Shown piece after piece: positions 9,401 through 16,891 of a stretch of DNA of 38,048 nucleotides. Positions within the stretch are counted from its first letter, which is position 1. The number at the start of each line of letters is the position of its first letter. A model generated the notes under the pieces. The model did no database searches and was not told the DNA's origin. It worked only from the letters and a program-made list of their open reading frames with translations. The stretch is from the NCBI GenBank assembly GCA_902763335.1, contig CACWRR010000040.1, positions 1-38,048 on the forward strand, written 5' to 3'. The translations under genes were made by a program, and so were the position numbers. The DNA comes from an uncultured Lachnospiraceae bacterium (GTDB taxonomy: Bacteria; Bacillota; Clostridia; Lachnospirales; Lachnospiraceae).

Positions 9401-10941
9401 ACTTTGGAATAAGCGGAAAAGATACTGTCAGCGGTGTTGCATCCATTGAATATGTATTAGTGAAAAATGCTTCGTATAAGACAGTTAAAGAGTTGTTAGC
9501 AGCTAAGCCTGACTGGGTTACATATGATGCAAATAACAGACCGTCGGCAAAAGAAGGTAAGAAACTTAATCTGTATGTAAGAATTACAGACAGGGCGGGA
9601 AATGTTACATATATTAATTCAGATGGAATTCTTATGGATACAACGGCACCTGAAATCACGTCGGTGGAGATAAAAGATGATGAAACGCTTTTAGCTTTGC
9701 AGGCAGATATCGGATTTGTGGCTGATGAACCGGGAACATATTATTATGCGGTAGTTCCTGCCGGCAAAGATGTACCGACAGCAGAGCAGATTATTTCAGG
9801 CGATATAGAAGGCGCTGTGTGTGGAAATGGAAAGATTTCTTCAAAACATGCGGGAACTGAGATAAGACAGACTGTAACGGGACTTCACAGAAATACAGAA
9901 TACATGCTGTATGTAGTGGCTAAAGATAAGGCAGTGAATATAAGTACAGGAAATCTCAGTCCTAATATATCTGATGTGGCAGTATCTGAAAAGAGTGTAA
10001 CTACACATGATGTGGCTACGGATATTTCAGATTCGGGAATAAGCTGTAAGATATCAGGAGATACATATTATACAGGTTCAGAAGTAAGACCTAAAGTTAC
10101 GGTAAAACATGGAAACAGAGTTCTTAAGGAAGGCGAAGATTATACACTTTCATACAGTAACAATGTTGATGTGTCAGCCGGTACAAAAGCTGTTGTTACT
10201 ATAACAGGTATCGGAGATTATACAGGTGAACGCACATTAGAATTTACGGTCAAATATCTTGGAACTGACGGAAAATATACGGTAAACGGAGGTCAGGACG
10301 GTAATGGTGTATATGAAACGGCAGATATTGTTCCGGCTAAGGGATATCAGATACAGGATGTTACGGAGAGTGAAACGGTTGACGGAATAAAGACTGTGTC
10401 ATTCAGAGTAAGAAGAAGTTCTGACGGGGCACTCAGTGATATCATAAGCATAAGAGTTAAAGCCGGTGAAACTCCAACTCCTACAGAGACAACGGAGACA
10501 CCTGCAGAAACACCTACAGAGACACAGCCGCAGACACCTGCAGATACACAGCCGCAGACTACGGCACAGAACGGTGCAACTGAAGGCAGCACGGCACAGG
10601 GAAATGCAGCACAAAGTACAGCACAGGGTAGTGTTTCGCAGCAGCAGACAACTTCACCGGGAGCTAAGCCGGCAGCAGGTGTACCTGAGACAACAAAGTC
10701 AGCAGCAGATGGAGACAAGGAACAGCTGGCAGATCAGACAACCACAAAGGCAGATAAGGAAAAAGAGGAAGAATTAACTTCGGAGGAAGAGACAAAGGTT
10801 TCTGCTAATAAAAAACTGAAAGATAATAAATCTAAGAAGAAAGCAAACTATATGCCATTTATCATAGGCGGAATAGTGATTGCAGGATTAGCAGTAATTA
10901 TCATAATAATCATTCTGAAAAGAAGAAAAGAAAATGAATAA
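3406..10941 (+). CDS. Giant multidomain surface protein, downstream fragment with C-terminal membrane anchor
   Basis: About 2,511 residues. The GTG at 3406 is only the first possible start in the frame and has no ribosome binding site; the true N-terminus is probably the upstream fragment. Visible parts, by residue from 3406: a beta-rich region (1-390), an IPT/TIG-like domain (about 400-510), an unusual amphipathic glycine-rich beta region (about 778-1052), further Ig-like modules, and two copies of a YTG-type module (starting near 1816 and 2214) with the motif TDYSLSYSNN or EDYTLSYSNN. A Thr/Pro/Gln-rich spacer follows (about 2357-2440). The C-terminus is a single hydrophobic helix (MPFIIGGIVIAGLAVIIIII) followed by KRRKENE. 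No LPXTG motif precedes the helix, so anchoring is probably by the membrane helix. No catalytic motif was recognised. A terminator follows at once. Confidence 0.8.
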   Translation: MSGDNGGFYISTVEGDKINKDDNNKSLLFHNGIDDTSFTSFRITRGDETNEYIFGESYKNSSIVEVTENNGEINSVWTVDDITFTQTIRLVNSGSTEHGMVYISYNAENKGKPADIKARLLLDTAMGSQDYAYYNIGNSNALVEHETTIGEDGYNKSFYGYNDPFSPTITSYVVNASVDNRECKPYQTTFAHWNNLASTVFDYNVDEGMTFTNPNNKKYLTSDSAFAMYYDFGEIQTGSTGVIATNYGVFSNEKVKSSDTATVNITAPAVLELNDDKTAYKDDGYFTIKTSIKNVGEKTYDKVRVAVYTNAGINPLDQAGNDAGATYDNPYKIDYLNFVSDQTQSTEWKFKAEPMEEGQYATVHYKVYDMSSDKTLNTDEMLAENLIGEGSTYILCPGSVNSIPQIQFTGSSPEILYNKGQRSLYITGKNFSMLQDKSAYQVLLSRVDGQKINGNKDIVIPDENFRIDSEKNTITVVMNDNSPGVIPEGQYQLTIDYTQADKEDITAPALRFMVKEDEKYRNDTYGLLVAEKSKDLSYTIHTYADENEYKKAIKNGSVDRENCLLEFRGVFTKKQEAGSGKITYTGVSLNDDDNVMTLNNCLDIKNGTTTITEENGSVKVDFDAQILTTGANTKVWKGVCALTELEKGTEYGLIPYEENGDRADFDAETITLLWTSVGQAAQNMLGFLMDFKYGELGTIQHDNGEETRVVAFGAALDMNFLAKASDKGEDNKSLLGDAYNAAIHKGDVGAEDLRAINKRVRYNTDTVNTDADDDDDHDLLKFSGSIQIDDVLFGGKYLGVCFTVALGIPAFVEGMPEIEGELTVKTVGNWELGVSGQCDFDMFCLEAEVYIKSRGNAIIPDRFRIFLGNITPGLNVDGMGILWLQGAGGGIDNLYDTIFLTEAVPPLQLLIEAQFSLMQVISARASLKLSLRGIGVELSDGKVMNKIDVLESAKLELDWYPEFYFMSSVYMNVMDVIVGGGYIVAEQSGFFEFFVRAALQIPEDIPLIGGTQVASAGIGANVEKMWGQIELMSVKLGVVYYWGGSVEWGGGDAARPTYPELAGMSTASEDDAYDSGDVPVYYDQNTGKTLYMRVGTNMSNTTKTANVTKFQTGGISNTMGIVPVAYKPDNATYMDDTAAQNSLQSLVTGKEHLLTLAPKAKDEMLSIQWQAESMEEAEADAKNVKIADYDTKESYGIKILDNSKTVEEQPDANANLTYDADSKTATLVVTFSDEKSFNRKWKITTKKVSNTMLYDLEELPEISDKTAVKSAKDGKMSLSIKGTKLNKYDDILFSAVRDGEEEGIMLYKEEIDNLGDGNITFDLPEDLQSGDYTLRITATDREGTYHSSVEKTFSYENKNQPAGLSKVSAENAGDYRTDVKIENKDTDIDGYRICVYDNNGEKVSGLSDMMYTADGKPAEYNEDGSIKKGGKSPKSINIEVGGKYEYEDPDTHEKVTVGLEAGKQYTVGVSSFKLSDNGSIIYSEEKKSSALTIEKPVNTTIKVSGDSDDVTITEEKKSTDGSSIKFETPFYKKKDLNLTVSANNSISGTWTLDGGNREQDTGEFKDKKTLTLNLENLDEGTHTLEITGKNSHGDAVREVYTFGVDTEGPRLLISSPVSGEFFDSTTGNVKITGVTDEDTELVITDKDTGAVYGNYKAVPVDASGVFGADITADKTGVSHSIVLTAKDRVGNVTEKEIQLISDAMGMVESVDIYSEDMLISDKVISAGATYPLKMAANLKDGNKIDITNSNLVEWNQSTIEGKAEITDSEGYPELKVGDDAVGILTARFRVSDAGSYSVSAAFKETGSTDIKNAVVSIPDTNYYTGKQVKVKPQVWVNGVLLTEGTDYSLSYSNNKNVTTDDKKAVVTIKGQGDYKGSINKEFDIIYLDDKDTYTVSGIDGDNGWATSAVKIKPNKGYQISDTSQTEGYSDSAIKVSGEGKNMHTFYIMRVSDGAISDKIEINTKVDSSAPTGSITLDRKSWKTFKTSNAFTPYKLSDKYFGISGKDTVSGVASIEYVLVKNASYKTVKELLAAKPDWVTYDANNRPSAKEGKKLNLYVRITDRAGNVTYINSDGILMDTTAPEITSVEIKDDETLLALQADIGFVADEPGTYYYAVVPAGKDVPTAEQIISGDIEGAVCGNGKISSKHAGTEIRQTVTGLHRNTEYMLYVVAKDKAVNISTGNLSPNISDVAVSEKSVTTHDVATDISDSGISCKISGDTYYTGSEVRPKVTVKHGNRVLKEGEDYTLSYSNNVDVSAGTKAVVTITGIGDYTGERTLEFTVKYLGTDGKYTVNGGQDGNGVYETADIVPAKGYQIQDVTESETVDGIKTVSFRVRRSSDGALSDIISIRVKAGETPTPTETTETPAETPTETQPQTPADTQPQTTAQNGATEGSTAQGNAAQSTAQGSVSQQQTTSPGAKPAAGVPETTKSAADGDKEQLADQTTTKADKEKEEELTSEEETKVSANKKLKDNKSKKKANYMPFIIGGIVIAGLAVIIIIIILKRRKENE
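8851..10467 (+). repeat. Duplicated YTG-type module pair inside the surface protein
   Basis: Two paralogous modules of about 140 residues start near nt 8851 and 10045. Both run YYTG, a Val-rich strand, (E/T)DY(S/T)LSYSNN, AVVTI(K/T)G, GDY(K/T)G, then a second subdomain with KGYQI and a final SDG(A)ISD or SDGALSD strand. They are separated by an Ig-like insert (about 9300-10020). The copies are divergent at DNA level, so the duplication is old. This module resembles those common in Clostridia cell-surface proteins. Confidence 0.7.
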
Positions 10942-10961
10942 TCAAATGAATAATCATTAGA

Positions 10962-10999
10962 AAAATGGCATTCGGTCACAGTACCGGATGCCATTTTCA
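10962..10999 (+). terminator. Rho-independent terminator after the giant surface protein
   Basis: A 15-bp stem (arms 10962-10976 and 10983-10997, one G-T wobble) encloses the 6-base loop CACAGT. The upstream arm begins AAAA and the downstream arm ends TTTT, so it would also work on the opposite strand. It lies 20 bases after the stop codon and separates the surface protein from the next operon. Confidence 0.85.
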
Positions 11000-11004
11000 A
11001 ATGC

Positions 11005-11053
11005 TTGCATAAATACAGTTATATATGGTAAAATTAATGGGATATAAAGGAGG
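11005..11053 (+). promoter_or_regulatory. Promoter and ribosome binding site for the bile salt hydrolase operon
   Basis: A sigma-A type -35 TTGCAT (11005-11010), an 18-base spacer and a -10 TAAAAT (11029-11034) lie just after the terminator. AAGGAGG (11047-11053) sits 5 bases before the ATG at 11059. Confidence 0.65.
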
Positions 11054-11058
11054 TATTT

Positions 11059-12033
11059 ATGTGTACAGCAGCAACGTATAAAACACGGGATTTTTACTTT
11101 GGACGGACACTTGATTATGAGTTTTCGTATGGTGATGAAATAACCGTGACACCAAGAAATTATGTATTTAATTTCAGGCATGCAGGGGAATTAAAAACAC
11201 ATTATGCGATAATAGGAATGGCTTATGTAACAGATGGTTACCCATTATATTATGATGGAATAAATGAAAAGGGACTCGGTATGGCAGGACTGAATTTTGT
11301 CGGTAATGCAAAGTATCAGGAAACAGATGAAAATGTGGATAACGTGGCCCAGTTTGAATTTATTCCGTGGATACTCGGGCAGTGCGCCAGTGTAACGGAG
11401 GCAAAAGAGGCTTTAAACAAGATGAACCTTGTCGGTACACCTTACAGTGAAAAACTTCCTGCGGCACAGCTCCACTGGATTATTGCGGACAGAGACGGTG
11501 CGGTTACGGTAGAGTGTACAGAGGATGGCATGCAGGTGTATGACAATAATGTCGGAGTGCTTACAAATAATCCGCCATTTCCACAGCAGATGTTTATGCT
11601 TAACCAGTACATGCAGTTGTCACCGAAGCAGCCGGAGAATAAATTTTCTGACAGATTGGAATTAAGTACCTATAGCAGGGGAATGGGGGCAATCGGACTT
11701 CCGGGAGATTTGTCATCAACATCCAGATTTGCGAGAGTGGCATTTACGAAGATGAATTCTATATCAGGGACATCGGAGGAGGAGAGCGTAAGCCAGTTCT
11801 TTCATATATTAGGTTCTGTTGACCAACAGCGGGGATGCTGTGAGGTTGCGGAGGGTAAATATGAGATTACACTCTATACCTCATGCTGTAATGCTGACAA
11901 AGGAATTTATTATTATACAACATATGACAATCATACGATAACGGGTGTTGATATGAATAAGGAAAATCTTGACGGAAATGAAATTATCAGGTATCCGATA
12001 GATAACAAATGTAAAATTAACTGGCAAAACTGA
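11059..12033 (+). CDS. bsh: Bile salt hydrolase (choloylglycine hydrolase family)
   Basis: A 324-residue Ntn-hydrolase that should cleave the amide bond of glycine- or taurine-conjugated bile acids in the cytoplasm; there is no signal peptide. Removal of Met1 exposes the nucleophile Cys2 (MCTAATYK). The other family active-site residues are present at expected places: Arg16 and Asp19 (GRTLDYE), Asn79 (AGLNF), Asn170 or 171 (LTNNPPF) and Arg226 (SRFARVAF). The C-terminal stretch YTSCC...KGIYYYTTYDN...MNKENLDGNEI is strongly like that of the Clostridium perfringens enzyme, recalled from memory. Asn79 and this tail favour bile salt hydrolase over penicillin V acylase, but substrate choice cannot be proved from sequence. 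It is the first gene of an operon that also carries uracil salvage genes, 13 bases before the next gene. Confidence 0.9.
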   Translation: MCTAATYKTRDFYFGRTLDYEFSYGDEITVTPRNYVFNFRHAGELKTHYAIIGMAYVTDGYPLYYDGINEKGLGMAGLNFVGNAKYQETDENVDNVAQFEFIPWILGQCASVTEAKEALNKMNLVGTPYSEKLPAAQLHWIIADRDGAVTVECTEDGMQVYDNNVGVLTNNPPFPQQMFMLNQYMQLSPKQPENKFSDRLELSTYSRGMGAIGLPGDLSSTSRFARVAFTKMNSISGTSEEESVSQFFHILGSVDQQRGCCEVAEGKYEITLYTSCCNADKGIYYYTTYDNHTITGVDMNKENLDGNEIIRYPIDNKCKINWQN

Positions 12034-12046
12034 GAAAGGAATAACA

Positions 12047-13456
12047 ATGAGTGGATTTTTTGGAGTAGCAGCAAAGAAGGACTGTGTATTTGATTTGTTT
12101 TTTGGAATTGATTATCATTCACATCTTGGAACAAGAAGAGGCGGAATGGTAGTGTATGATGAGGAGAAAGGATTCGACCGCTCGATTCACAATATTGAGA
12201 ATGCACCATTTAGAACAAAATTTGACAGCGAAGCGAATTCTATGAAAGGAAAATACGGTATCGGTTGTATATCTGATTATGAACCGCAGCCACTTTTAGT
12301 CCGTTCCCATCATGGAACATTTGCACTTACTACAATCAGTAAAATAAACAATGCAGAGGAACTTACAAAGCTTGTATTTGAAAACGGATGTTCACATTTC
12401 CTTGAGATGAGCAGCGGTGAAATCAATCCGACAGAACTTGTGGCAGGACTGATTAATCAGAAGGATAATCTTATAGAAGGTATCAAGTATGCCATAGACA
12501 GCGTTGATGGTTCTCTTTCTATATTATTATTAAATGAAAATGGAATATATGCTGCGAGGGACAGGTTTGGAAGAACACCTATAGTTATAGGTAAGAAGGA
12601 AGATGCATTTTGTGCGGCCTTTGAAAGTTTTTCATATAAAAATATGGGATACAGTGATTATAAGGAACTGGGACCGGGAGAAATAGTGGTACTTACAGAT
12701 AAAAACTGTGTTACACTTGTAAATCCTGGCAAGGATATGAAGATATGTACATTTTTATGGGTATACTATGGATATCCGGCAAGTTCTTATGAGGGAATCA
12801 GTGTTGAGAGAATGAGATACAACTGTGGAGCAAAGATGGCGGCAAGAGATTCGGTTAAACCGGATGTAGTGGCAGGAGTTCCGGATTCAGGTATAGCACA
12901 TGCGGTCGGATATTCAAATGCATCGGGAATACCATTTTCGAGGCCATTTATAAAGTACACACCGACATGGCCGCGTTCATTCATGCCAACCATTCAGTCA
13001 CAGAGAAATCTCATAGCCAAAATGAAACTTCTTGCAGTTGAAGATCTTATAAAAGATAAGAGCCTTCTTCTTATAGATGATTCGATAGTACGAGGAACAC
13101 AGCTCAGGGAGACAACAGAATTCCTCTATAAGAGTGGAGCTAAGGAAGTGCATATAAGACCTGCATGTCCACCACTTATATACGGATGTAAATATCTGAA
13201 TTTCTCAAGATCATCATCAGAAATGGATCTTATAACAAGACGTGTTATAGAACGACTTGAAAATGGTAATGTTACTGATGAGGTGCTTCAGGAATATGCT
13301 GATCCTGATTCAGAAAAGTATGAGAAAATGGTAGATGAAATATGTAAAGAGCTTCATTTTACATCATTAAGATTCAACAGACTTGATGATATGCTTGATT
13401 CGGTGGGCATAGATCATTGTAAACTCTGTACATATTGTTGGGATGGTAAAGAATAA
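12047..13456 (+). CDS. PurF-like amidophosphoribosyltransferase paralogue with degenerate glutaminase domain
   Basis: A 469-residue protein with the PurF two-domain layout. The C-terminal phosphoribosyltransferase half looks intact: the PRPP loop LLLIDDSIVRGT is at about 340-351 and VVAGVPDSG is at 274-282. Iron-sulphur cysteines seem kept: Cys234 (ICTF), Cys381 (YGCKY), and Cys461 and Cys464 (CTYC). The N-terminal class II glutaminase half has the fold but not the active site. The residue after Met1 is Ser (MSGFFGV) where PurF has its Cys nucleophile, the usual GHVRYST is GCISDYE, the HNG oxyanion motif is TTISK, and the SDTE region is SSGEIN. It may use free ammonia, have another donor, or be regulatory. 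AAAGGAAT precedes the ATG. The stop overlaps the next ATG by one base (TAATG), so translation is probably coupled. Confidence 0.8.
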   Translation: MSGFFGVAAKKDCVFDLFFGIDYHSHLGTRRGGMVVYDEEKGFDRSIHNIENAPFRTKFDSEANSMKGKYGIGCISDYEPQPLLVRSHHGTFALTTISKINNAEELTKLVFENGCSHFLEMSSGEINPTELVAGLINQKDNLIEGIKYAIDSVDGSLSILLLNENGIYAARDRFGRTPIVIGKKEDAFCAAFESFSYKNMGYSDYKELGPGEIVVLTDKNCVTLVNPGKDMKICTFLWVYYGYPASSYEGISVERMRYNCGAKMAARDSVKPDVVAGVPDSGIAHAVGYSNASGIPFSRPFIKYTPTWPRSFMPTIQSQRNLIAKMKLLAVEDLIKDKSLLLIDDSIVRGTQLRETTEFLYKSGAKEVHIRPACPPLIYGCKYLNFSRSSSEMDLITRRVIERLENGNVTDEVLQEYADPDSEKYEKMVDEICKELHFTSLRFNRLDDMLDSVGIDHCKLCTYCWDGKE

Positions 13457-13881
13457 TGGAAAATAAAGATAAAGGACTTATAGGAAATGAAAATATAGAG
13501 GATGCCATCGTCCGTGTTCAGAAGGAACCGTCTGTGGAAACACTTGCCCATGCACTTACAATGTTCAGAAAAAGAATGAATGAGAAGGGACAGTTTGTCA
13601 TAGCTTTGAAACCCGGAACAGACATGAATAACATGCAGGTACAGCTCACAAAGGATGATGATGGCAGAACGTGGTGGATGGCATTTACCGGATTTGATGA
13701 GGAACTGCGTGGAGGAGAACAGGTTATGTCTACATTTCTGGTGGATATCAGGCAGTTGTTTCTGGCGGCTCTTGCATCAGAGGAGATAGACGGTATAATA
13801 ATAAATCCTTGGAACAAGACTATGAGACTGGATAAGAACAATATAAGAATCATACTTGGACAGCAGGGAAGGAGAGAGTAA
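13456..13881 (+). CDS. SseB-like N-terminal domain protein
   Basis: A 141-residue cytoplasmic protein with no signal peptide or membrane segment. The pattern FVIALKPGTD, WWMAFTGFDEE, STFLVDIRQLFLAAL and IDGIIINPWNKTMRL matches the SseB N-terminal domain family, small proteins of unclear biochemical function in many Firmicutes. It starts inside the stop codon of the PurF-like gene and ends one base before the TTG start of the DegV gene. Expression is therefore tightly linked to both. No catalytic residues can be named. Confidence 0.7.
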   Translation: MENKDKGLIGNENIEDAIVRVQKEPSVETLAHALTMFRKRMNEKGQFVIALKPGTDMNNMQVQLTKDDDGRTWWMAFTGFDEELRGGEQVMSTFLVDIRQLFLAALASEEIDGIIINPWNKTMRLDKNNIRIILGQQGRRE

Positions 13882-14730
13882 TTGGTCAAAATAATTTCAG
13901 ACAGCACATGTGATTTGTCGCCTGAACTCGTTGAGCGTTATAATATAGATATACTGCCGCTTAATGTACTTCTGGGGGGTAAGGAATATCAGGATGGAAA
14001 AAACATTACCCCTGAGGAAATATTTAAATGGGCTGATGAAAATAAAACAACACCTAAGACGTCAGCACCGACCATGGATACAGCGGTAGAAATGATTAAA
14101 CCATATGTAGAGGAAGGTATGGAAGTAGTGTGCTTCTGCATATCAGAGAGTATGTCAACATCAGGAAATGTGATGAGAATGGTGGCAAGAGAGCTTGAAG
14201 CGGAAGATAAAGTTACGGTGATAGACTCAGCTAATCTTTCTACCGGGGTAGGATTAATGGTAATAGAGGCTGCGATAATGGCATCTGAAGGAAAAAGTTC
14301 GTCTGATATAAAGGCTGTGATAGAGATTCTGAAACCTAAGGTGAGAGCAAGCTTTGTTGTGGATACGCTGACATACCTTTACAGAGGAGGAAGATGCAGT
14401 GCGACTGCGGCAATGGCGGGAAGTGTGTTGAAACTTCATCCGAAAATAGTGGTTGAAAACGGTGCAATGGATGCAACAAAAAAATACAGAGGAAAACTTG
14501 CAGCAGTTATAATGTCATATGTAAAGGATATGGAGGATGAGTTGAAAAATGCAAGAAACGACAGAGTATTTATAACTCATTCAGGATGTGACAGGGAGAT
14601 TGTTGAAGGGGTGAAGGAATATCTTAGGGAGCTGGGAATATTTAATGAGATACTTGAGACGAGAGCGGGAGGCGTGGTGTCAAGCCACTGCGGTCCCGGA
14701 ACGCTCTGGGTACTTTTTATTTCAAAATAG
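13882..14730 (+). CDS. DegV family fatty-acid-binding protein
   Basis: A 282-residue DegV protein. Family signatures are the N-terminal SDSTCDLSPEL, the ligand-site region CISESMSTSGN (about 89-99), the RGGRCS segment and the C-terminal VVSSHCGPGTLWVLF. DegV proteins bind a fatty acid; in some Firmicutes they (FakB) present it to the kinase FakA for phospholipid synthesis, but no fakA is in the window. The start is TTG at 13882, directly after the previous stop, supported by AAGGAGAG at 13869-13876 with 5-base spacing. Its place after a bile salt hydrolase in one operon is suggestive of lipid or bile handling, but this is inference. Confidence 0.88.
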   Translation: MVKIISDSTCDLSPELVERYNIDILPLNVLLGGKEYQDGKNITPEEIFKWADENKTTPKTSAPTMDTAVEMIKPYVEEGMEVVCFCISESMSTSGNVMRMVARELEAEDKVTVIDSANLSTGVGLMVIEAAIMASEGKSSSDIKAVIEILKPKVRASFVVDTLTYLYRGGRCSATAAMAGSVLKLHPKIVVENGAMDATKKYRGKLAAVIMSYVKDMEDELKNARNDRVFITHSGCDREIVEGVKEYLRELGIFNEILETRAGGVVSSHCGPGTLWVLFISK

Positions 14731-14795
14731 AAATGTATAAGGTTTTAATATACATTAGAAAAATAGCGCTACAGCGACTGAGAAAGGAAGAGATA

Positions 14796-16142
14796 ATGAA
14801 AGAATTAGGTGTACAACCGGAGGATAAAACACAGGGAGGAATATATGATGTAAAAGAACTTGGACTTCCGAAGACAATACTACTCGGAATCCAGCACACA
14901 TTTGCAATGTTTGGGGCAACAGTACTTGTTCCGATATTAACAGGTTTGTCAATCTCTACCACACTGTTAATGGCAGGACTTGGAACATTATTGTTTCATC
15001 TGCTTACAAAAGGAAAGGTACCGGCATTTCTCGGTTCATCATTTGCATTTCTGGGAGGATACGCAGCAGTAAGTGCGATGGATTTTGGAGAAGGAGTCAA
15101 TCCGCTTCCTTATGCCTGCGGAGGTGTATTTATAGCCGGACTTATATATGTTCTGGTGGCGGCACTTGTAAAAGCATTCGGAGCAAAACGTGTAATGAAA
15201 TTTTTCCCTCCTGTAGTTACGGGACCGATAATAATTGCCATCGGACTTATCCTTGCACCTTCAGCAATAAATAACTGTAAGCAGGACTGGCTGTTGGCAA
15301 TCATAGCCATAAGTATAGTTATCGTATGTAACATATGGGGTAAGGGAATGGTTAAGATAATCCCTATAATGCTTGGTGTTGTGGGAACATATGTTATAGC
15401 CATAATACTTGAAAGATGCGGACACGGTACAATAGATTATGATGTTATCAAAAATGCGGCATGGATAGGATTACCGTTAAAGACCAGTCAGTTTATGAAA
15501 TTTAATGTAAGTGCCATAGTTGCCGTTGTTCCAATCGCACTTGCAACAATGATGGAACATATAGGTGACATTTCAGCCATAGGTGCCACAACCGGCAAAA
15601 ATTATATTTCGGATCCGGGACTTCACAGAACGCTTCTCGGAGACGGACTTGCAACAAGCTTATCAGCAGTATTCGGTGGACCGGCAAATACAACATATGG
15701 TGAAAATACGGGTGTGCTTGCACTTACAAGAGTGTATGATCCGACGGTTATGAGAATAGCAGCAGGATTTGCAGTATTACTCTCATTTTCGCCAAAATTT
15801 GCAGCTGTTATCCAGGTTATACCGTCAGCCATCATAGGCGGTGTATCACTGATATTGTATGGTATGATTTCCTCAATCGGTGTAAGAAATGTCGTGGAGA
15901 ATGCGGTTGATTTCACAAAGAGCAGAAATCTTATTATATCGGCAGTTATACTTGTTACATCACTTGGAATAGAATATCAGTCAGTTTCAAATGCAGCAGG
16001 TGAATCAGTTATTTCATCAGGAATAACATTTAATGTGGCAGGTGTGGCAATATCATTATCAGGACTTGCCATAGCGGCTATAGCAGGAATATTGTTAAAT
16101 GCAATATTACCGGGAAAAGATTACGAATTTAAGGAGGATTAG
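14796..16142 (+). CDS. uraA: Uracil permease (NCS2 / uracil-xanthine permease family)
   Basis: A 448-residue polytopic membrane protein of the nucleobase-cation symporter-2 family, expected to import uracil with protons. Typical segments are QHTFAMFGATVLVPILTG (about 33-50), PPVVTGPIIIAIGL, and the two substrate-site helices: Glu254-His255 (TMMEHIGDISAIGATTG) and Glu303 (GPANTTYGENTGVLALT), corresponding to the essential glutamates of E. coli UraA. The start at 14796 is preferred because AAAGGAAG lies 5 bases upstream (14783-14790). An in-frame ATG at 14733 would add 21 residues and lacks a ribosome binding site. It is followed after 6 bases by upp, the usual uptake-and-salvage pairing. No PyrR box or riboswitch was recognised in the 65 bases upstream. 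Confidence 0.9.
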   Translation: MKELGVQPEDKTQGGIYDVKELGLPKTILLGIQHTFAMFGATVLVPILTGLSISTTLLMAGLGTLLFHLLTKGKVPAFLGSSFAFLGGYAAVSAMDFGEGVNPLPYACGGVFIAGLIYVLVAALVKAFGAKRVMKFFPPVVTGPIIIAIGLILAPSAINNCKQDWLLAIIAISIVIVCNIWGKGMVKIIPIMLGVVGTYVIAIILERCGHGTIDYDVIKNAAWIGLPLKTSQFMKFNVSAIVAVVPIALATMMEHIGDISAIGATTGKNYISDPGLHRTLLGDGLATSLSAVFGGPANTTYGENTGVLALTRVYDPTVMRIAAGFAVLLSFSPKFAAVIQVIPSAIIGGVSLILYGMISSIGVRNVVENAVDFTKSRNLIISAVILVTSLGIEYQSVSNAAGESVISSGITFNVAGVAISLSGLAIAAIAGILLNAILPGKDYEFKED

Positions 16143-16148
16143 ACCATA

Positions 16149-16790
16149 ATGTATAAAAATTTTGAAAATGTAACAATACTTGAGCATCCGCTCATAAAAC
16201 ACAAAATATCAATGCTAAGAGACAAAAATACGGGAACAAATGAGTTTAGAAGTCTGGTTGAAGAGATTGCGATGCTTATGGGATATGAGGCGCTCAGGGA
16301 TCTTCCGACTGAGGATGTGGAGATAGAGACACCTATTGAAAAGTGTATGACTCCGATGATAGAAGGAAGAAAGCTTGCAGTGGTACCTATCTTAAGAGCA
16401 GGTCTTGGAATGGTTGGAGGAATCCTTGCCCTTACACCTAGTGCGAAAGTAGGACATATAGGACTCTGCAGAAATGAGGAGACTCATGAACCGGAAGAAT
16501 ATTACTGCAAACTGCCTACACCTATAGATGAAAGAGTAATAGTTGTAACAGACCCGATGCTTGCAACAGGCGGTTCGGCAGTTGCAGCTGTTAACTTTAT
16601 CAAGCAGCATGGCGGTAAAAAGATAAAATTCATGTCCATCATTGCAGCACCTGAAGGAATTGACAGATTGATGGCGGCACATCCTGATATTCAGCTCTAC
16701 ATAGGACAGCTTGACAGATGCTTAAATGATGATGCATATATATGTCCGGGACTCGGAGATGCAGGAGACAGAATCTTTGGTACAAAGTAA
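16149..16790 (+). CDS. upp: Uracil phosphoribosyltransferase
   Basis: A 213-residue cytoplasmic enzyme that joins uracil to PRPP to make UMP. The PRPP-binding motif [15 protein letters not shown] and the uracil-binding C-terminal loop [16 protein letters not shown] are both complete, and the length is normal. Its ribosome binding site AAGGAGG (16131-16137) overlaps the 3' end of the permease gene. It should be co-transcribed with uraA and completes the salvage route for imported uracil. No clear hairpin terminator follows it, so some read-through into the adhesin gene is possible. Confidence 0.95.
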   Translation: MYKNFENVTILEHPLIKHKISMLRDKNTGTNEFRSLVEEIAMLMGYEALRDLPTEDVEIETPIEKCMTPMIEGRKLAVVPILRAGLGMVGGILALTPSAKVGHIGLCRNEETHEPEEYYCKLPTPIDERVIVVTDPMLATGGSAVAAVNFIKQHGGKKIKFMSIIAAPEGIDRLMAAHPDIQLYIGQLDRCLNDDAYICPGLGDAGDRIFGTK

Positions 16791-16823
16791 AAAAATGGAT
16801 TTGTGTAATTTTAAAAACAAGCA

Positions 16824-16884
16824 TGTACAAAAATAGGCAAGCGTGCTATCATAGGTGGCATAAAAATAAAAAGTTAATAGGAGG
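16824..16884 (+). promoter_or_regulatory. Probable promoter and ribosome binding site for the adhesin gene
   Basis: TGTACA (16824-16829), a 17-base spacer and TATCAT (16847-16852) make a moderate sigma-A type promoter. AGGAGG (16879-16884) is 7 bases before the ATG at 16892 and decides that start over the in-frame ATG at 16742, which lies inside upp. Confidence 0.45.
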
Positions 16885-16891
16885 AACAATT

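Noticed and set aside
1161-10718. Several long open frames on the minus strand inside the surface-protein genes
   Set aside because: They mirror the codon pattern of the real + strand genes, give low-complexity Ser/Cys-rich proteins, lack ribosome binding sites and are not placed between terminators or promoters.
14731-14795. PyrR attenuator or riboswitch before uraA
   Set aside because: The 65 bases contain no terminator/antiterminator pair and no recognisable PyrR-binding loop.
16791-16880. Terminator after upp
   Set aside because: No stable hairpin with a T run was found in this stretch.
16742-16891. Longer N-terminus for the adhesin starting inside upp
   Set aside because: The extra 50 residues are basic and unstructured, precede a good signal peptide and have no ribosome binding site, while AGGAGG marks ATG 16892.
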